Source: Flavobacteriales bacterium (GTDB lineage: Bacteria > Bacteroidota > Bacteroidia > Flavobacteriales_F > PHOS-HE28). Taken from it: 64,000 nucleotides of DNA. Both the position numbers and the translations under genes were made by a program. A model generated the notes under the pieces. It saw only the letters and a list, made by a program, of their open reading frames with translations. It was not told the DNA's origin and searched no databases. Location of the stretch: positions 248,001-312,000 of the forward strand of contig JADKFY010000003.1 of assembly GCA_016717305.1 (NCBI GenBank), read 5' to 3'. Shown here in pieces: positions 18,291 through 27,076 of this stretch. Positions within the stretch are counted from its first letter, which is position 1. Every line of letters starts with the position of its first letter.

Positions 18291-19352
18291 TCAATCCTTC
18301 TCGAAGGGATAATCCTTCTGGGTGTAAACGTCCATGTACAATTCCTCCTCGGTGGCCATGGGGCTGTCCTGTGCGAATTTCACGGCGGCCTCCACTTCCT
18401 TCTTCACCTCATCATCTATCATCTCCAGGTCTGCTTCTGTGGCCCATTTCTTCGCAAGGATCGTGGTGCGCACTTCTTCGATCGGGTCTTGCTTCTTGTA
18501 GCCTTCGACCTCTTCTTTGGTCCGGTATTTCTGGGGGTCGCTCATGCTATGCCCTTTGTACCGATACGTCTTGATATCCAACAAGTATGGTCCATTGCCA
18601 GCGCGGATATGTTCACAGGCCATAGCGATAGCCTCGTGGACATCTTCGCATTTCATGCCGTTCACGCTTTTACCCGGCATATCGTAGCTCTCGCCCAAAG
18701 TGCTCAGGTCATGCACGTTGCTGGTACGTTCCACGCTGGTTCCCATCGCGTAGTTGTTGTTCTCGATGATGAAGATCACCGGCAACTTCCACGTCATGGC
18801 CATGTTGAAGGTCTCGTGCAGGATCCCTTGTCGTGCAGCCCCATCGCCCATCATGCACAAGGTCACATGGTCCTCACCACGGTACTTGTCCGCGAATGCG
18901 ATCCCTGCACCAAGGCCGATCTGCCCACCAACAATGCCGTGCCCACCGAACAGATTGCGTTGCTTGTCAAAGTAGTGCATGCTTCCGCCCTTCCCTTTGC
19001 TGGTGCCAGTGATCTTACCGAAGAGCTCGGCCATCACGTTCTTGGCCGGAACACCTAGTACCAACGGGTGGCAATGGTCACGATATCCGGTAATGATGCG
19101 GTCCGAGGTCCTTATCGCGGTGATCATCCCGGCCAGGATCGCTTCTTGTCCGATGTACAAATGGCAGAAACCACCAAACTTCTGCATGGTGTAGAGCTGG
19201 CCGGTCTTCTCCTCGAAGCGGCGCATCAGCACCATTTCCTTGAACCAACGGAGGTAGGTTTCCTTGCTGAAGGACGCGCCATTGGTGGCGGCGGACTTCT
19301 CGGACTTCGGGGACTTTTCGCTCTTGTTGGCGGCTGCGGTCTTTGTGGGCAT
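18291..19352 (-). CDS. pdhA: Pyruvate dehydrogenase E1 component subunit alpha
   Basis: A 353-residue thiamine-diphosphate-dependent subunit that decarboxylates pyruvate. The first 35 residues are a lysine-, serine- and alanine-rich extension with no clear domain; the conserved part starts near FSKETYLRWFKEMVLMRRFE. The ThDP/Mg motif is visible in CMMGDGAARQGILHETFNMA through IIENNNYAMGT, and the phosphorylation-loop-like segment is YRYKGHSMSDPQKYR. The start ATG 19352 is preferred over the upstream frame to 19376 because a TATCTTTG promoter motif occupies that stretch. It is the first gene of a pdhA-pdhC transcript. Confidence 0.96.
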   Translation of the reverse strand: MPTKTAAANKSEKSPKSEKSAATNGASFSKETYLRWFKEMVLMRRFEEKTGQLYTMQKFGGFCHLYIGQEAILAGMITAIRTSDRIITGYRDHCHPLVLGVPAKNVMAELFGKITGTSKGKGGSMHYFDKQRNLFGGHGIVGGQIGLGAGIAFADKYRGEDHVTLCMMGDGAARQGILHETFNMAMTWKLPVIFIIENNNYAMGTSVERTSNVHDLSTLGESYDMPGKSVNGMKCEDVHEAIAMACEHIRAGNGPYLLDIKTYRYKGHSMSDPQKYRTKEEVEGYKKQDPIEEVRTTILAKKWATEADLEMIDDEVKKEVEAAVKFAQDSPMATEEELYMDVYTQKDYPFEKD

Positions 19353-19373
19353 GGTACAGGAAAGCGTGAAGGG

Positions 19374-19381
19374 CAAAGATA
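19374..19381 (-). promoter_or_regulatory. Bacteroidota -7 promoter motif for pdhA operon
   Basis: On the minus strand this reads TATCTTTG, followed by C, an exact match to the TAnnTTTG consensus. It lies 21 bases upstream of the pdhA ATG. Confidence 0.55.
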
Positions 19382-19405
19382 ACCTTGCTGGTCGCAGGTC
19401 CGGGA

Positions 19406-19900
19406 TCAGCCGTTCAGGAACGAAGCATCGAATGAAAGCGGCAACAAAGCACCAGCGCTTTTCAATTCCACTACCGGGCCATCCGGTGCACCCATCAATA
19501 AGCGAATGGGCGCACGACTTTGACGGACCTCTTGTTCCAGCAACGCTTGTCTACAAATTCCACAGGGGCTTACAGGCCGGTCCCCTTTCACCGAAGGGAC
19601 CACTACGGCCATTGTCTCCACCACCGTATCCCGATCCAACGACATAGCGGCGTGCAAGGCGGTGCGCTCCGCACAGATACCAGCTGGAAAGGAGGCATTC
19701 TCCTGGTTGTTCCCAGTGAACATCTCCCCTTTCTTGGTTCGAAGGGCGGCACCTACCAAGAACTTGGAATAGGGTGCATAAGCGCGCAAGGCTGCATCAT
19801 GCGCCGCTTGCAACAACGCACGGTCCGCCTCCGGCAATTCCGCAGCAGAGGCATGTAAACGATACTCGAACGGAACGGAACAAGAAGTGGCCATGAGCAT
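19406..19900 (-). CDS. cdd: Cytidine deaminase
   Basis: A 164-residue zinc enzyme that converts cytidine and deoxycytidine to the uridine forms in pyrimidine salvage. The zinc and catalytic residues are in NQENASFPAGICAERTALHA (Cys76, Glu78) and SPCGICRQAL (Cys113, Cys116). The N-terminal ten residues are extra, and Met3 (19894) is an equally good start. A TAATTTCG motif on the minus strand at 19935-19942 is a plausible promoter. The gene ends 53 bases before pdhA begins on the same strand, with the pdhA promoter in between. Confidence 0.96.
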   Translation of the reverse strand: MLMATSCSVPFEYRLHASAAELPEADRALLQAAHDAALRAYAPYSKFLVGAALRTKKGEMFTGNNQENASFPAGICAERTALHAAMSLDRDTVVETMAVVVPSVKGDRPVSPCGICRQALLEQEVRQSRAPIRLLMGAPDGPVVELKSAGALLPLSFDASFLNG

Positions 19901-20053
19901 CTATTAAAGTCACGCCAAATGGCGGAAAAGTGGACGAAATTACGACCAACACCTTCGTTCGAAGTCCCCTACATGGTCCGACACCCGCCCAAGACCCGTA
20001 AATTCGCACCCTTGCCCGAAAAAGCCTGCACTTTTACCTTCGTTGATTTGTGT

Positions 20054-20086
20054 ATGCCAGTACCGGAGATCAAGGGCATCAACTGA
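20054..20086 (+). other. Possible 10-codon leader ORF before polyphosphate polymerase
   Basis: ATG 20054 opens a mini-ORF (MPVPEIKGIN) whose TGA stop is immediately followed by the ATG of the next gene at 20087. A TACCTTCG promoter-like motif lies at about 20036-20043, so the mini-ORF would be in the transcript. It may couple translation to the downstream gene or may be chance. Confidence 0.3.
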
Positions 20087-20839
20087 ATGAACCCGACCGC
20101 CACGATCCTTGAGCAATTCCTACCGATCTCCTTGGAGGAGATGGACGGCGTGAAGTTGCAGGACCGTGTAGACACGAAGTATGTTTTCGGTGAAGGCCGC
20201 CTCCCTGAAGTACTATCGGCCATGTTGGCGGATTACCGGTTGCTCGAAGTCGCAGGGATCAGAGGAACCAAATACAAAAGCCTTTACTTCGACACAACGG
20301 ACTTGAAGCACTACAAGGACCACCACAACAAGCGGACGTTCCGAAGCAAGGTGCGCTTTCGGGAATACATAGGTAGCGATCTGGCCTTTTTGGAGGTGAA
20401 GTGCAAAACAGGACGCGGGCGTACCGACAAGAAGCGGGTACGGGTCGACTCGATCCCTTCAACTCTGAGTCCGGAGCAACAAGCGTTCGTATCCAAAGCA
20501 AGCCGCATGGAACAGCCGGTGCAGGCCAGCTTGTGGAATTACTTTACCCGTTACACGTTCGTAAACAAGCATTCGCCGGAGCGGTTGACCATGGACCTGG
20601 ACCTTCGGTATACGGACACGAGCAATGAGCGCGTGTTGGGCGGTATTGTGATCGCCGAATTGAAACAGGTACGTGCCGACAGGACCTCTCCTTTCGTACG
20701 GATCATGCGGAAGCGTTCGATCCCAACCTCCAGCATGAGCAAATACTGTGTGGGCATGTTGCTCATGGAGAAGAACGTGAAACACAACGCATTCAAGGAA
20801 GTGCTTCTGAAGCTGGAACGGATCCAGAAAGCAGCCTGA
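20087..20839 (+). CDS. VTC-domain polyphosphate polymerase-like protein
   Basis: A 250-residue protein of the VTC superfamily (CYTH-like tunnel fold), related to the catalytic domain of yeast Vtc4, which makes polyphosphate from ATP. Conserved basic and acidic tunnel residues are visible: DRVDTKYVF at about 27-35, YKSLYFDTTDLKHYKDHHN, KVRFREY, FLEVKCKTGRGRTDKKRV, and IVIAELKQVR near the end with SKYCVGMLL. Bacterial VTC proteins commonly pair with a DUF4956 membrane protein, exactly as here, 15 bases downstream. Polyphosphate synthesis is inferred from the family; some bacterial homologues have no proven product. Confidence 0.85.
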   Translation: MNPTATILEQFLPISLEEMDGVKLQDRVDTKYVFGEGRLPEVLSAMLADYRLLEVAGIRGTKYKSLYFDTTDLKHYKDHHNKRTFRSKVRFREYIGSDLAFLEVKCKTGRGRTDKKRVRVDSIPSTLSPEQQAFVSKASRMEQPVQASLWNYFTRYTFVNKHSPERLTMDLDLRYTDTSNERVLGGIVIAELKQVRADRTSPFVRIMRKRSIPTSSMSKYCVGMLLMEKNVKHNAFKEVLLKLERIQKAA

Positions 20840-20854
20840 GCAATCCCAAAGACC

Positions 20855-21502
20855 ATGAAGCTATTCGGCATGCCGCTTTTCCACGCAGATATGTGGGAAC
20901 TCCTGTTCAAGTTCGGGATCGATGTAACGGTGCTCTTCATCCTGATCCGCTTGATCTATTATCCGATCCACAAGAAAAAGGATTACCTCTTCACCTACTT
21001 CCTGTTCAATACGCTCATTTTCTTTCTCTGCGTGCTGCTCAACAGCGTTAAGCTCAGTATCGGATTTGCCTTCGGTTTGTTCGCCATCTTCGGTGTACTG
21101 CGCTACAGGACCGAGCAGATCAGCATCAAGGACATGACGTACTTGTTCGCCGTGATCAGCATTGCGGTGATCAATTCATTGGCCAGTAAAAAGGTGAGCG
21201 TGGCGGAATTGGTGTTCACGGATGGCATGATCCTGCTGATGACCTATGCCTTGGAGCATCTGTGGCTAACCCGGCACGAGGCGGTGAAATTGTTGATCTA
21301 TGAACGGATCGACCTGATCAAACCATCGAACCGAGAGGCCTTGTATGCGGACCTTCACGAACGGTTGGGCGTGAAGGTTTCACGTATCGAGATCGGGAAG
21401 ATCGATCTGTTGAAGGACACGGCGTTGATGCGTGTGTTCTACTTCGAAGATGAGCAGGGGCACGGCTCGTTCAACGAATTGGCCACGGACGATGATGATT
21501 GA
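20855..21502 (+). CDS. DUF4956 membrane protein, partner of VTC-domain protein
   Basis: A 215-residue protein with four predicted helices in the first 130 residues (DVTVLFILIRLIYYPI, FLFNTLIFFLCVLLNSVKLS, GFAFGLFAIFGVLRYR, YLFAVISIAVINSLAS), followed by a cytoplasmic domain of about 85 residues. The central motif FGVLRYRTEQISIKDMTYLF is the family hallmark. By context it should be the membrane partner of the preceding polymerase, perhaps a channel or anchor that passes polyphosphate through the inner membrane; this is inference from pairing, not from catalytic residues. It converges with anmK. Confidence 0.87.
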   Translation: MKLFGMPLFHADMWELLFKFGIDVTVLFILIRLIYYPIHKKKDYLFTYFLFNTLIFFLCVLLNSVKLSIGFAFGLFAIFGVLRYRTEQISIKDMTYLFAVISIAVINSLASKKVSVAELVFTDGMILLMTYALEHLWLTRHEAVKLLIYERIDLIKPSNREALYADLHERLGVKVSRIEIGKIDLLKDTALMRVFYFEDEQGHGSFNELATDDDD

Positions 21503-21531
21503 GCAGAGGATCTGAATGATCCGAACTCTTA

Positions 21532-22590
21532 TCAACTGTTCCCCAAGTACAACGCGCCTCCCAGGCTATCTCTTTTCGCACCGGTAACACTGGACAGTGC
21601 AGTGACACCACCTCGCAATCGGAGCACCCCCAGCAGCGCGAACACCACCGCCTCTTTGTACTCCACGGTAACGCCGTCGGGCACAACAAGAGGTACATGA
21701 ACAAGAGCACGTATCCGATCGATAAGGAACGTGTTCAGCGCACCGCCACCGGTAACAAGTACGGGTTCCCGTTGCTTATTCAGCGCGCTGCCCACTTGTG
21801 TTGCGATGTGTTCCACCACTGTGCGCATACGATCCGCCAAATTCTTTCCTTGATCCGTGATCAATGGACGAACGTGTTCATTGAACCACTCCCTGCCCAA
21901 TGATCTTGGTGGTAGTTCCCGGTGGAATGGAAGGCCGTTCAACGATTTGAGCAAAACTTCGTCAACCGTTCCTGAGCGCGCAATGGCACCGCCCTCATCA
22001 TATCTACGGCCTGCTGCTTCAGCTAATTCGTTGAGTGCCTGGTTGCCGATACATACATCATATCCCAAAACACTGTCGGCTCTGTGGAGTGCAATATTGC
22101 AGATCCCGCCGATATTGAGAAACGCCTTATGGTCCGGAAAAATGAGCTTTTCACCCAGCGGTACCAAAGGAGCACCTTGGCCTCCGAGCGCCACATCCAT
22201 GGAACGAAAGTCGCAAACCGTGTTGACCCCGGTGGCTGCAGCGATCCGCGCTCCACAGCCGATCTGCATTGTAAGGCCTTCGTCCGGCGTATGAAAGATG
22301 GTGTGCCCGTGGGAACCGATCACATCCACGACCTCTTCGCCCAGCATTTTCGCACATCCTTCACCGATCGCATCGCCGATCTCCCGATGCAAACGAGCAA
22401 GGTCCAATGCGGTACCGGACATTACAGCGACCAACTTGTGGCGCATTCCTTCGGAGTATGGTATGGTCCGCGCCTCGCGAATGCTGTAGGTCCATTGCCC
22501 TTTGTCCTCGGTAAATTCACACCAAGCGAGATCCATTCCGTCCAATGAACTACCGGACATGACCCCGATCGCCGAGTAGTTCGAGCTCAT
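21532..22590 (-). CDS. anmK: Anhydro-N-acetylmuramic acid kinase
   Basis: A 352-residue kinase of peptidoglycan recycling that opens and phosphorylates 1,6-anhydro-MurNAc to MurNAc-6-phosphate. The N-terminal phosphate loop VMSGSSLDGMDLAWCEF and the motifs VIGSHGHTIFH, FLNIGGICN and VTGGGALNTFL are those of the family. I chose ATG 22590 (MSSNYSAIGVMSG); an upstream ATG at 22620 adds ten unconserved residues. Length is slightly short of the E. coli enzyme but typical of Bacteroidota. No partner recycling gene is adjacent. Confidence 0.95.
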   Translation of the reverse strand: MSSNYSAIGVMSGSSLDGMDLAWCEFTEDKGQWTYSIREARTIPYSEGMRHKLVAVMSGTALDLARLHREIGDAIGEGCAKMLGEEVVDVIGSHGHTIFHTPDEGLTMQIGCGARIAAATGVNTVCDFRSMDVALGGQGAPLVPLGEKLIFPDHKAFLNIGGICNIALHRADSVLGYDVCIGNQALNELAEAAGRRYDEGGAIARSGTVDEVLLKSLNGLPFHRELPPRSLGREWFNEHVRPLITDQGKNLADRMRTVVEHIATQVGSALNKQREPVLVTGGGALNTFLIDRIRALVHVPLVVPDGVTVEYKEAVVFALLGVLRLRGGVTALSSVTGAKRDSLGGALYLGNS

Positions 22591-22699
22591 TGCTGTGGTA
22601 CGATGTTGATCGATCTGCATTGTCGGTCGGCTGAACTACTTAAGCGATCAAAAAGACCATTTCCACTCGGTTCCATTTCCGTTGCGCGAAGGTATCCGC

Positions 22700-22707
22700 T
22701 ACTTTTG
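22700..22707 (+). promoter_or_regulatory. Bacteroidota -7 promoter motif for acyl-CoA dehydrogenase
   Basis: TACTTTTG followed by C matches TAnnTTTG. It lies 24 bases before the ATG at 22732. Confidence 0.55.
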
Positions 22708-22731
22708 CTTCCCTAGTTGAAAAAGCCCCCC

Positions 22732-23901
22732 ATGCAAGATACCCTCACCCAAGCCGGTATGAATTTCGACCTCTCCGAGGAGCAGTTGGCCGTGCGTGAC
22801 GCAGCTCGCGACTTTGCGCAGAACGTATTGAAACCCGGTGTTATCGATCGTGATCGGGAACAACGCTTCCCGAAGGAGGAGGTCAAACAGTTGGGGGAAT
22901 TGGGATTCTTGGGCATGATGGTGAGCCCCAAGTACGGCGGCGGCGGCATGGACACGGTGAGCTACGTACTTGCGATGGAAGAGATCAGCAAGATCGACGC
23001 CAGCACCAGTGTGGTCATGAGCGTGAACAATTCGCTCGTATGCTGGGGCTTGGAGAATTTCGCTTCCGAAGAACAGAAACAGAAGTATTTGGTGCCCTTG
23101 GCGAAAGGGGAAAAGATCGGTGCCTTTTGCTTGAGCGAACCTGAAGCCGGTAGCGATGCCACCAGCCAGCGCACCACCGCCATTGATATGGGCGACCACT
23201 ATCTGTTGAACGGCACCAAGAACTGGATCACCAACGGTGGCACTGCAAGTACCTACTTGGTCATGGCACAGACCGATGCGGCCAAGAAGCATAAGGGCAT
23301 CAATTGCCTGATCGTGGAAAAAGGCATGCCCGGTTTTGTGGTGGGCGCTAAGGAGGACAAGCTCGGGATCCGCGGTAGCGACACCCATACCCTGATGTTC
23401 CAAGATGTGAAAGTGCCCAAGGAGAACCGCATTGGAGAAGATGGTTTCGGCTTCACCTTCGCCATGAAGACCTTGGGCGGTGGGCGCATAGGCATTGCTT
23501 CACAAGCCTTGGGGATAGCCAGTGGGGCTTACGAATTGGCGTTGGCGTACAGCAAGGAACGCAAAGCTTTCGGCAAGCCGATCAGCGAACACCAAGCGAT
23601 CGCCTTCAAGTTGGCGGATATGGCCACTGAAATTGAGGCGGCCCGTCTTCTATGCCTGAAAGCAGCTTGGTTGAAAGACCAACATTTGGACTACAGCCAA
23701 GCAAGTGCCATGGCCAAAGTATTTGCAAGCGAAGTGGCCATGCGCACTACAGTGGAAGCTGTCCAAGTACACGGTGGATATGGCTACGTGAAGGAGTATC
23801 ACGTCGAACGCTTGATGCGCGATGCCAAGATCACCCAGATCTACGAAGGCACCAGTGAGGTGCAGCGTATTGTTATTAGTAGAGGTGTCCTGAAGGGTTG
23901 A
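22732..23901 (+). CDS. Acyl-CoA dehydrogenase, short-chain type
   Basis: A 389-residue FAD flavoprotein that oxidises acyl-CoA to trans-2-enoyl-CoA in beta-oxidation or branched-chain amino acid breakdown. The signatures are CLSEPEAGSDATSQRTTA in the middle and QVHGGYGYVKEYHVERLMRD near the end; the catalytic glutamate is expected around IYEGTSEVQRIVISR, where short/medium-chain enzymes carry it (E of YEGT). ATG 22732 is chosen; the TTG five codons upstream is rejected. No electron-transfer flavoprotein gene is adjacent. It converges with murF. Confidence 0.95.
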   Translation: MQDTLTQAGMNFDLSEEQLAVRDAARDFAQNVLKPGVIDRDREQRFPKEEVKQLGELGFLGMMVSPKYGGGGMDTVSYVLAMEEISKIDASTSVVMSVNNSLVCWGLENFASEEQKQKYLVPLAKGEKIGAFCLSEPEAGSDATSQRTTAIDMGDHYLLNGTKNWITNGGTASTYLVMAQTDAAKKHKGINCLIVEKGMPGFVVGAKEDKLGIRGSDTHTLMFQDVKVPKENRIGEDGFGFTFAMKTLGGGRIGIASQALGIASGAYELALAYSKERKAFGKPISEHQAIAFKLADMATEIEAARLLCLKAAWLKDQHLDYSQASAMAKVFASEVAMRTTVEAVQVHGGYGYVKEYHVERLMRDAKITQIYEGTSEVQRIVISRGVLKG

Positions 23902-23946
23902 TCGTACGTTGGTCGAATTGGTTGAAGGTTGGCTTTCAACGTTTCA

Positions 23947-25230
23947 CTACAACACCCCGACCACTGTTTCCAACTTGATCCCCCTGGAACCTTTCACCAG
24001 GATCAGTTTGCCGGTGACCGGCTGATCCTTGAGCGCGATCAACAGGTCTTGCACGTTCACGTATCCCGATTTCCGGACTTTTTCGAACTCCGTTCCAATG
24101 AACACTGTTTCCAGACTTAGGCGTTCTGCAAGGTCAACGATCGCACTATGCTCCTGTGCACTTTCCGCTCCAAGTTCCCGCATGTCACCGAGGATCATCA
24201 GCTTTGGCCGATCGGTACGAATGGCTGCAAAATTCTCCAGTGCGGCCTTCATGCTGGTCGGGTTGGCATTGTAGGCGTCGAGGATCAGTTCATTCTTACC
24301 GGTATCTGTGAATTGAGACCGGTTGTTGCTCGGCACATAGGCCGTTAGTGAATCTGCTATCCGCTGGTCCGGAACATTAAAGTGCTGGCCAATAGCAACG
24401 GCCAGGAGAGCATTGTGCAAGTTGTAATCGCCAATTAGCCGAGTGGTTGCTCGGAAAAGTGACCCATTGTGCCCAGTGAAGGTGATCTCCAAGAATGGTC
24501 CTGAGCCACTGGCGTTCCCAACGGTATTGGCCTTCAGATCACGTCCGTAGGTCACTCGTACGGCGCCCTTGCTCTTGGCCATGAGCAGGTCGTCGTCGGC
24601 ATTCACGAACAGGGAACCTGAGTGAACCTGTATGTATTGATACATTTCTGTTTTGGCGGTAACAACGCCTTCAAAGGAGCCGAACCCTTCCAAATGCGCC
24701 TTGCCCACATTGGTGATCGCACCGTACGTAGGCTCCGCGATGGCGACCAGTTCCGCAATGTCGCCGATCTTGTTGGCACCCATTTCGATGATGGCAATGC
24801 GGTGCTCCTTGGTAAGCCGCAGCAAGGTGAGCGGTACGCCGATGTGGTTGTTCAGGTTGCCGATGGTGGCCAAGGTGGGCCGATCAGCACCGAGGACCGC
24901 ATGTACCAACTCCTTGGTGGTGGTCTTCCCATTGGTGCCTGTTATGCCGATCACCGGAATTGTGAAGTGTCGGCGGTGATGAGTGGCCAAGTTCTGCAGC
25001 GCACTCAGCCCGTCCTTCACTAAAAGGAAGCGTTCATCCAGAACAACATCGGGATCATCGACCACCACAAAACGGCTTCCTTTTTCCAACGCCTCTTTGG
25101 CGAAACCATTCGCGTTGAAGTTGGGACCCTTCAGAGCAATGAAAAGTCCGCCTTCCAATACGTTGCGCGTATCCGTGCATACCCCCGAGCATTCCAAGAA
25201 TCGGGAATAGAGGTTTTCCAATGTGGTCAT
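23947..25230 (-). CDS. murF: UDP-MurNAc-tripeptide--D-alanyl-D-alanine ligase
   Basis: A 427-residue Mur ligase that adds D-Ala-D-Ala to the peptidoglycan precursor. The ATP loop GITGTNGKTTTKE is at residues 96-107. Other family motifs are NLNNHIGVPLTLLRL, EMGANKIGDIAELV, DAYNANPTSMKAAL and ILGDMRELG. I chose ATG 25230; the TTG codons just upstream fall in the T-run of a terminator. It lies downstream of gldJ on the same strand, the gldJ-murF order seen in other Flavobacteriia, but a hairpin terminator separates them here. Confidence 0.96.
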   Translation of the reverse strand: MTTLENLYSRFLECSGVCTDTRNVLEGGLFIALKGPNFNANGFAKEALEKGSRFVVVDDPDVVLDERFLLVKDGLSALQNLATHHRRHFTIPVIGITGTNGKTTTKELVHAVLGADRPTLATIGNLNNHIGVPLTLLRLTKEHRIAIIEMGANKIGDIAELVAIAEPTYGAITNVGKAHLEGFGSFEGVVTAKTEMYQYIQVHSGSLFVNADDDLLMAKSKGAVRVTYGRDLKANTVGNASGSGPFLEITFTGHNGSLFRATTRLIGDYNLHNALLAVAIGQHFNVPDQRIADSLTAYVPSNNRSQFTDTGKNELILDAYNANPTSMKAALENFAAIRTDRPKLMILGDMRELGAESAQEHSAIVDLAERLSLETVFIGTEFEKVRKSGYVNVQDLLIALKDQPVTGKLILVKGSRGIKLETVVGVL

Positions 25231-25266
25231 CAACAAAAGGACCCCGACCTTTTAGGGCCGGGGTCC
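25231..25266 (-). terminator. Intrinsic terminator between gldJ and murF
   Basis: On the minus strand the arms GGACCCCGGCC and GGTCGGGGTCC pair (11 bp with one wobble) around CTAAAA and are followed by TTTTGTTG. The T-run runs directly into the murF start region, so gldJ transcripts should be cut here unless there is read-through. Confidence 0.75.
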
Positions 25267-25291
25267 GAAGATAGGATCATGCACGATCGAC

Positions 25292-27046
25292 CTATCGTTG
25301 CAGCTTCTTGCTCTTTTTATCGTCTCCTAGACCGCGGGGGCTTCCAACGCGTGTCATAGCACAACGGAACCCGATGGTAGGTGTGCTTTGGCGTTCGTCA
25401 AGATGGCGACGGGTCCCTGGATTTGCCCAGTAAATGCGATCCGCCCATGAGGCGCCTTTGTACACGCGGCTGCGATCGTTCACCAAAGAGGTCTTGCCCC
25501 AATCGTACATCGGGTTGCCTTCGAAATCAGGTTGCTCGTAGTAAATACTGCTCTGCACATCACCATCAGTGAAATCGATGTTGTCGCTGCTCCGGTAATT
25601 GCGACGGTCGATGTTCTCCTCAACGGTAACCTGCCGAACGCGCACATCACCAGGCTGGTCGGATTGGTAATCGCTTAACCCGCTAAGCAGTTTTGGACTA
25701 ATTTCAAGGTCCTTGCCTTTGATGTTATCGATCATGTCCTGCACACGTTGCATGGCTGCATCCTGTTTCCGAGTGTTGTTGAATTCAATGGCCTGTTCGA
25801 TGGTGGTCAAGAGTTCATCGATCAAGGCAGCTTCCTCATCCGTGGCACGACCTTGCATGGCTGTCTGGAACTCCGTCAGGTAATATTTGATCCCGTTCAC
25901 ATCGTAGATCACAAGGTCATGTTTGTCCTGCACGGCACCATCGCTGTCAAGCACTTTGGTCTTGAACACATTGCCACGGAACGGGCGGAAATCATCCTTG
26001 TCTTCCGGGCTAAGTGGGCGGTAAACGTCCATTACCCACTCGCTCACGTTTCCGGCCATGTTGTAAAGACCGTAGTCGTTGGGCCAGTAACTGAATACGG
26101 GTGCTGTGACATCAGCATTATCATTCAGGCTGCCCGCCACACCCATATAATCACCACGACCACGCATGAAGTTGCCACGGAAGTCGCCATAGAAAGCACC
26201 TCCCTTCTTCCGGCTGTCATAACGTACCCAGTGACCATTCCACGGATAGATCCGTCGTTCAACCACACGCTCATCCACCGTATTTCCCAAGAGGCCATAA
26301 GCGGCGAATTCCCATTCCGCCTCGGTCGGTAATCTGTAGCGAGGCAAGAGGATACCATCTTCCATGCGCACGTTCCGTGTATCCCTGTTCGGATTGAAGT
26401 CGGTTACACCATCCACTTTCTTGCCGCTTTCGTACTGACCGGCGAGATAGGCGTCCGTAGCGAAATGGTCTTCGTTGATCTGGTTGGGGTAGTGCTCAAA
26501 GAGCCCTTCGCGGATCAAGATCACTTCATTAACACGATCCGTACGCCAAGCGCAATAATCGTTGGCTTGAAGCCAGTTGATCCCCACCACAGGATAATCA
26601 CGGTAAGCGGGATGGCGCAAATAGTACTCCACATAAGGCTCGTTGAATGCCAGTTTACTCCTCCAAACCAAGGTGTCGGGCAACGCCTTTTTGTAGATCT
26701 CCGGATAATCCGCGGCGAAGACACGCTCCAACCAATAGAGGTATTCGAGCCAGTAGAAATTCGTTACTTCCACCTCATCCATATAGAAAGAGGATACAGT
26801 AACTGTCCGCGGAATGTTGTCCCACTCGTGCAAAAGGTCGTCGGTGGTGCGGCCCATTGTGAATTGGCCACCCTCGATGAGCACAAGGCCAGGTCCGTTC
26901 TCCTGGTCAGTGAATTCGGTTTTCTCAAAACCTCCGTTCTTGGAATCGTTATAGTTCCAGCCGGTGGCTCCGCTCTTTTCGAATTGGCACCCGCTGAACA
27001 ATGCGACACCAAAAGAGAGCAAGGCGATCTTCCTGATAAAGTTCAT
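25292..27046 (-). CDS. gldJ: Gliding motility / T9SS lipoprotein GldJ
   Basis: A 584-residue lipoprotein related to sulfatase-modifying factors (SUMF1/FGE fold). The signal ends in the lipobox FSGC with Cys20. The FGE-like fold starts near GLVLIEGGQFTMGRT (about residue 54) and includes YMDEVEVTNFYWLEYLYWLE, PVVGINWLQANDYCAWRTDR, RLPTEAEWEFAAYG, NMAGNVSEWVMDVY and the terminal GFRCAMTRVG. The C-terminal half has a long insertion (about 370-500). GldJ is needed for gliding motor stability and for T9SS function in Flavobacterium. The FGE catalytic cysteines are not conserved, as expected. It follows a PorP/SprF gene by 30 bases and is divergent, across that gene, from porU-porV. Confidence 0.95.
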   Translation of the reverse strand: MNFIRKIALLSFGVALFSGCQFEKSGATGWNYNDSKNGGFEKTEFTDQENGPGLVLIEGGQFTMGRTTDDLLHEWDNIPRTVTVSSFYMDEVEVTNFYWLEYLYWLERVFAADYPEIYKKALPDTLVWRSKLAFNEPYVEYYLRHPAYRDYPVVGINWLQANDYCAWRTDRVNEVILIREGLFEHYPNQINEDHFATDAYLAGQYESGKKVDGVTDFNPNRDTRNVRMEDGILLPRYRLPTEAEWEFAAYGLLGNTVDERVVERRIYPWNGHWVRYDSRKKGGAFYGDFRGNFMRGRGDYMGVAGSLNDNADVTAPVFSYWPNDYGLYNMAGNVSEWVMDVYRPLSPEDKDDFRPFRGNVFKTKVLDSDGAVQDKHDLVIYDVNGIKYYLTEFQTAMQGRATDEEAALIDELLTTIEQAIEFNNTRKQDAAMQRVQDMIDNIKGKDLEISPKLLSGLSDYQSDQPGDVRVRQVTVEENIDRRNYRSSDNIDFTDGDVQSSIYYEQPDFEGNPMYDWGKTSLVNDRSRVYKGASWADRIYWANPGTRRHLDERQSTPTIGFRCAMTRVGSPRGLGDDKKSKKLQR

Positions 27047-27076
27047 GGTCGGTCGGTTTCTGTTGCAGGTATTGGA

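Noticed and set aside
18114..19058. Plus-strand ORF of 314 codons opposite pdhA/pdhC
   Set aside because: Antisense to two well-identified genes; its His-rich translation is the usual artefact.
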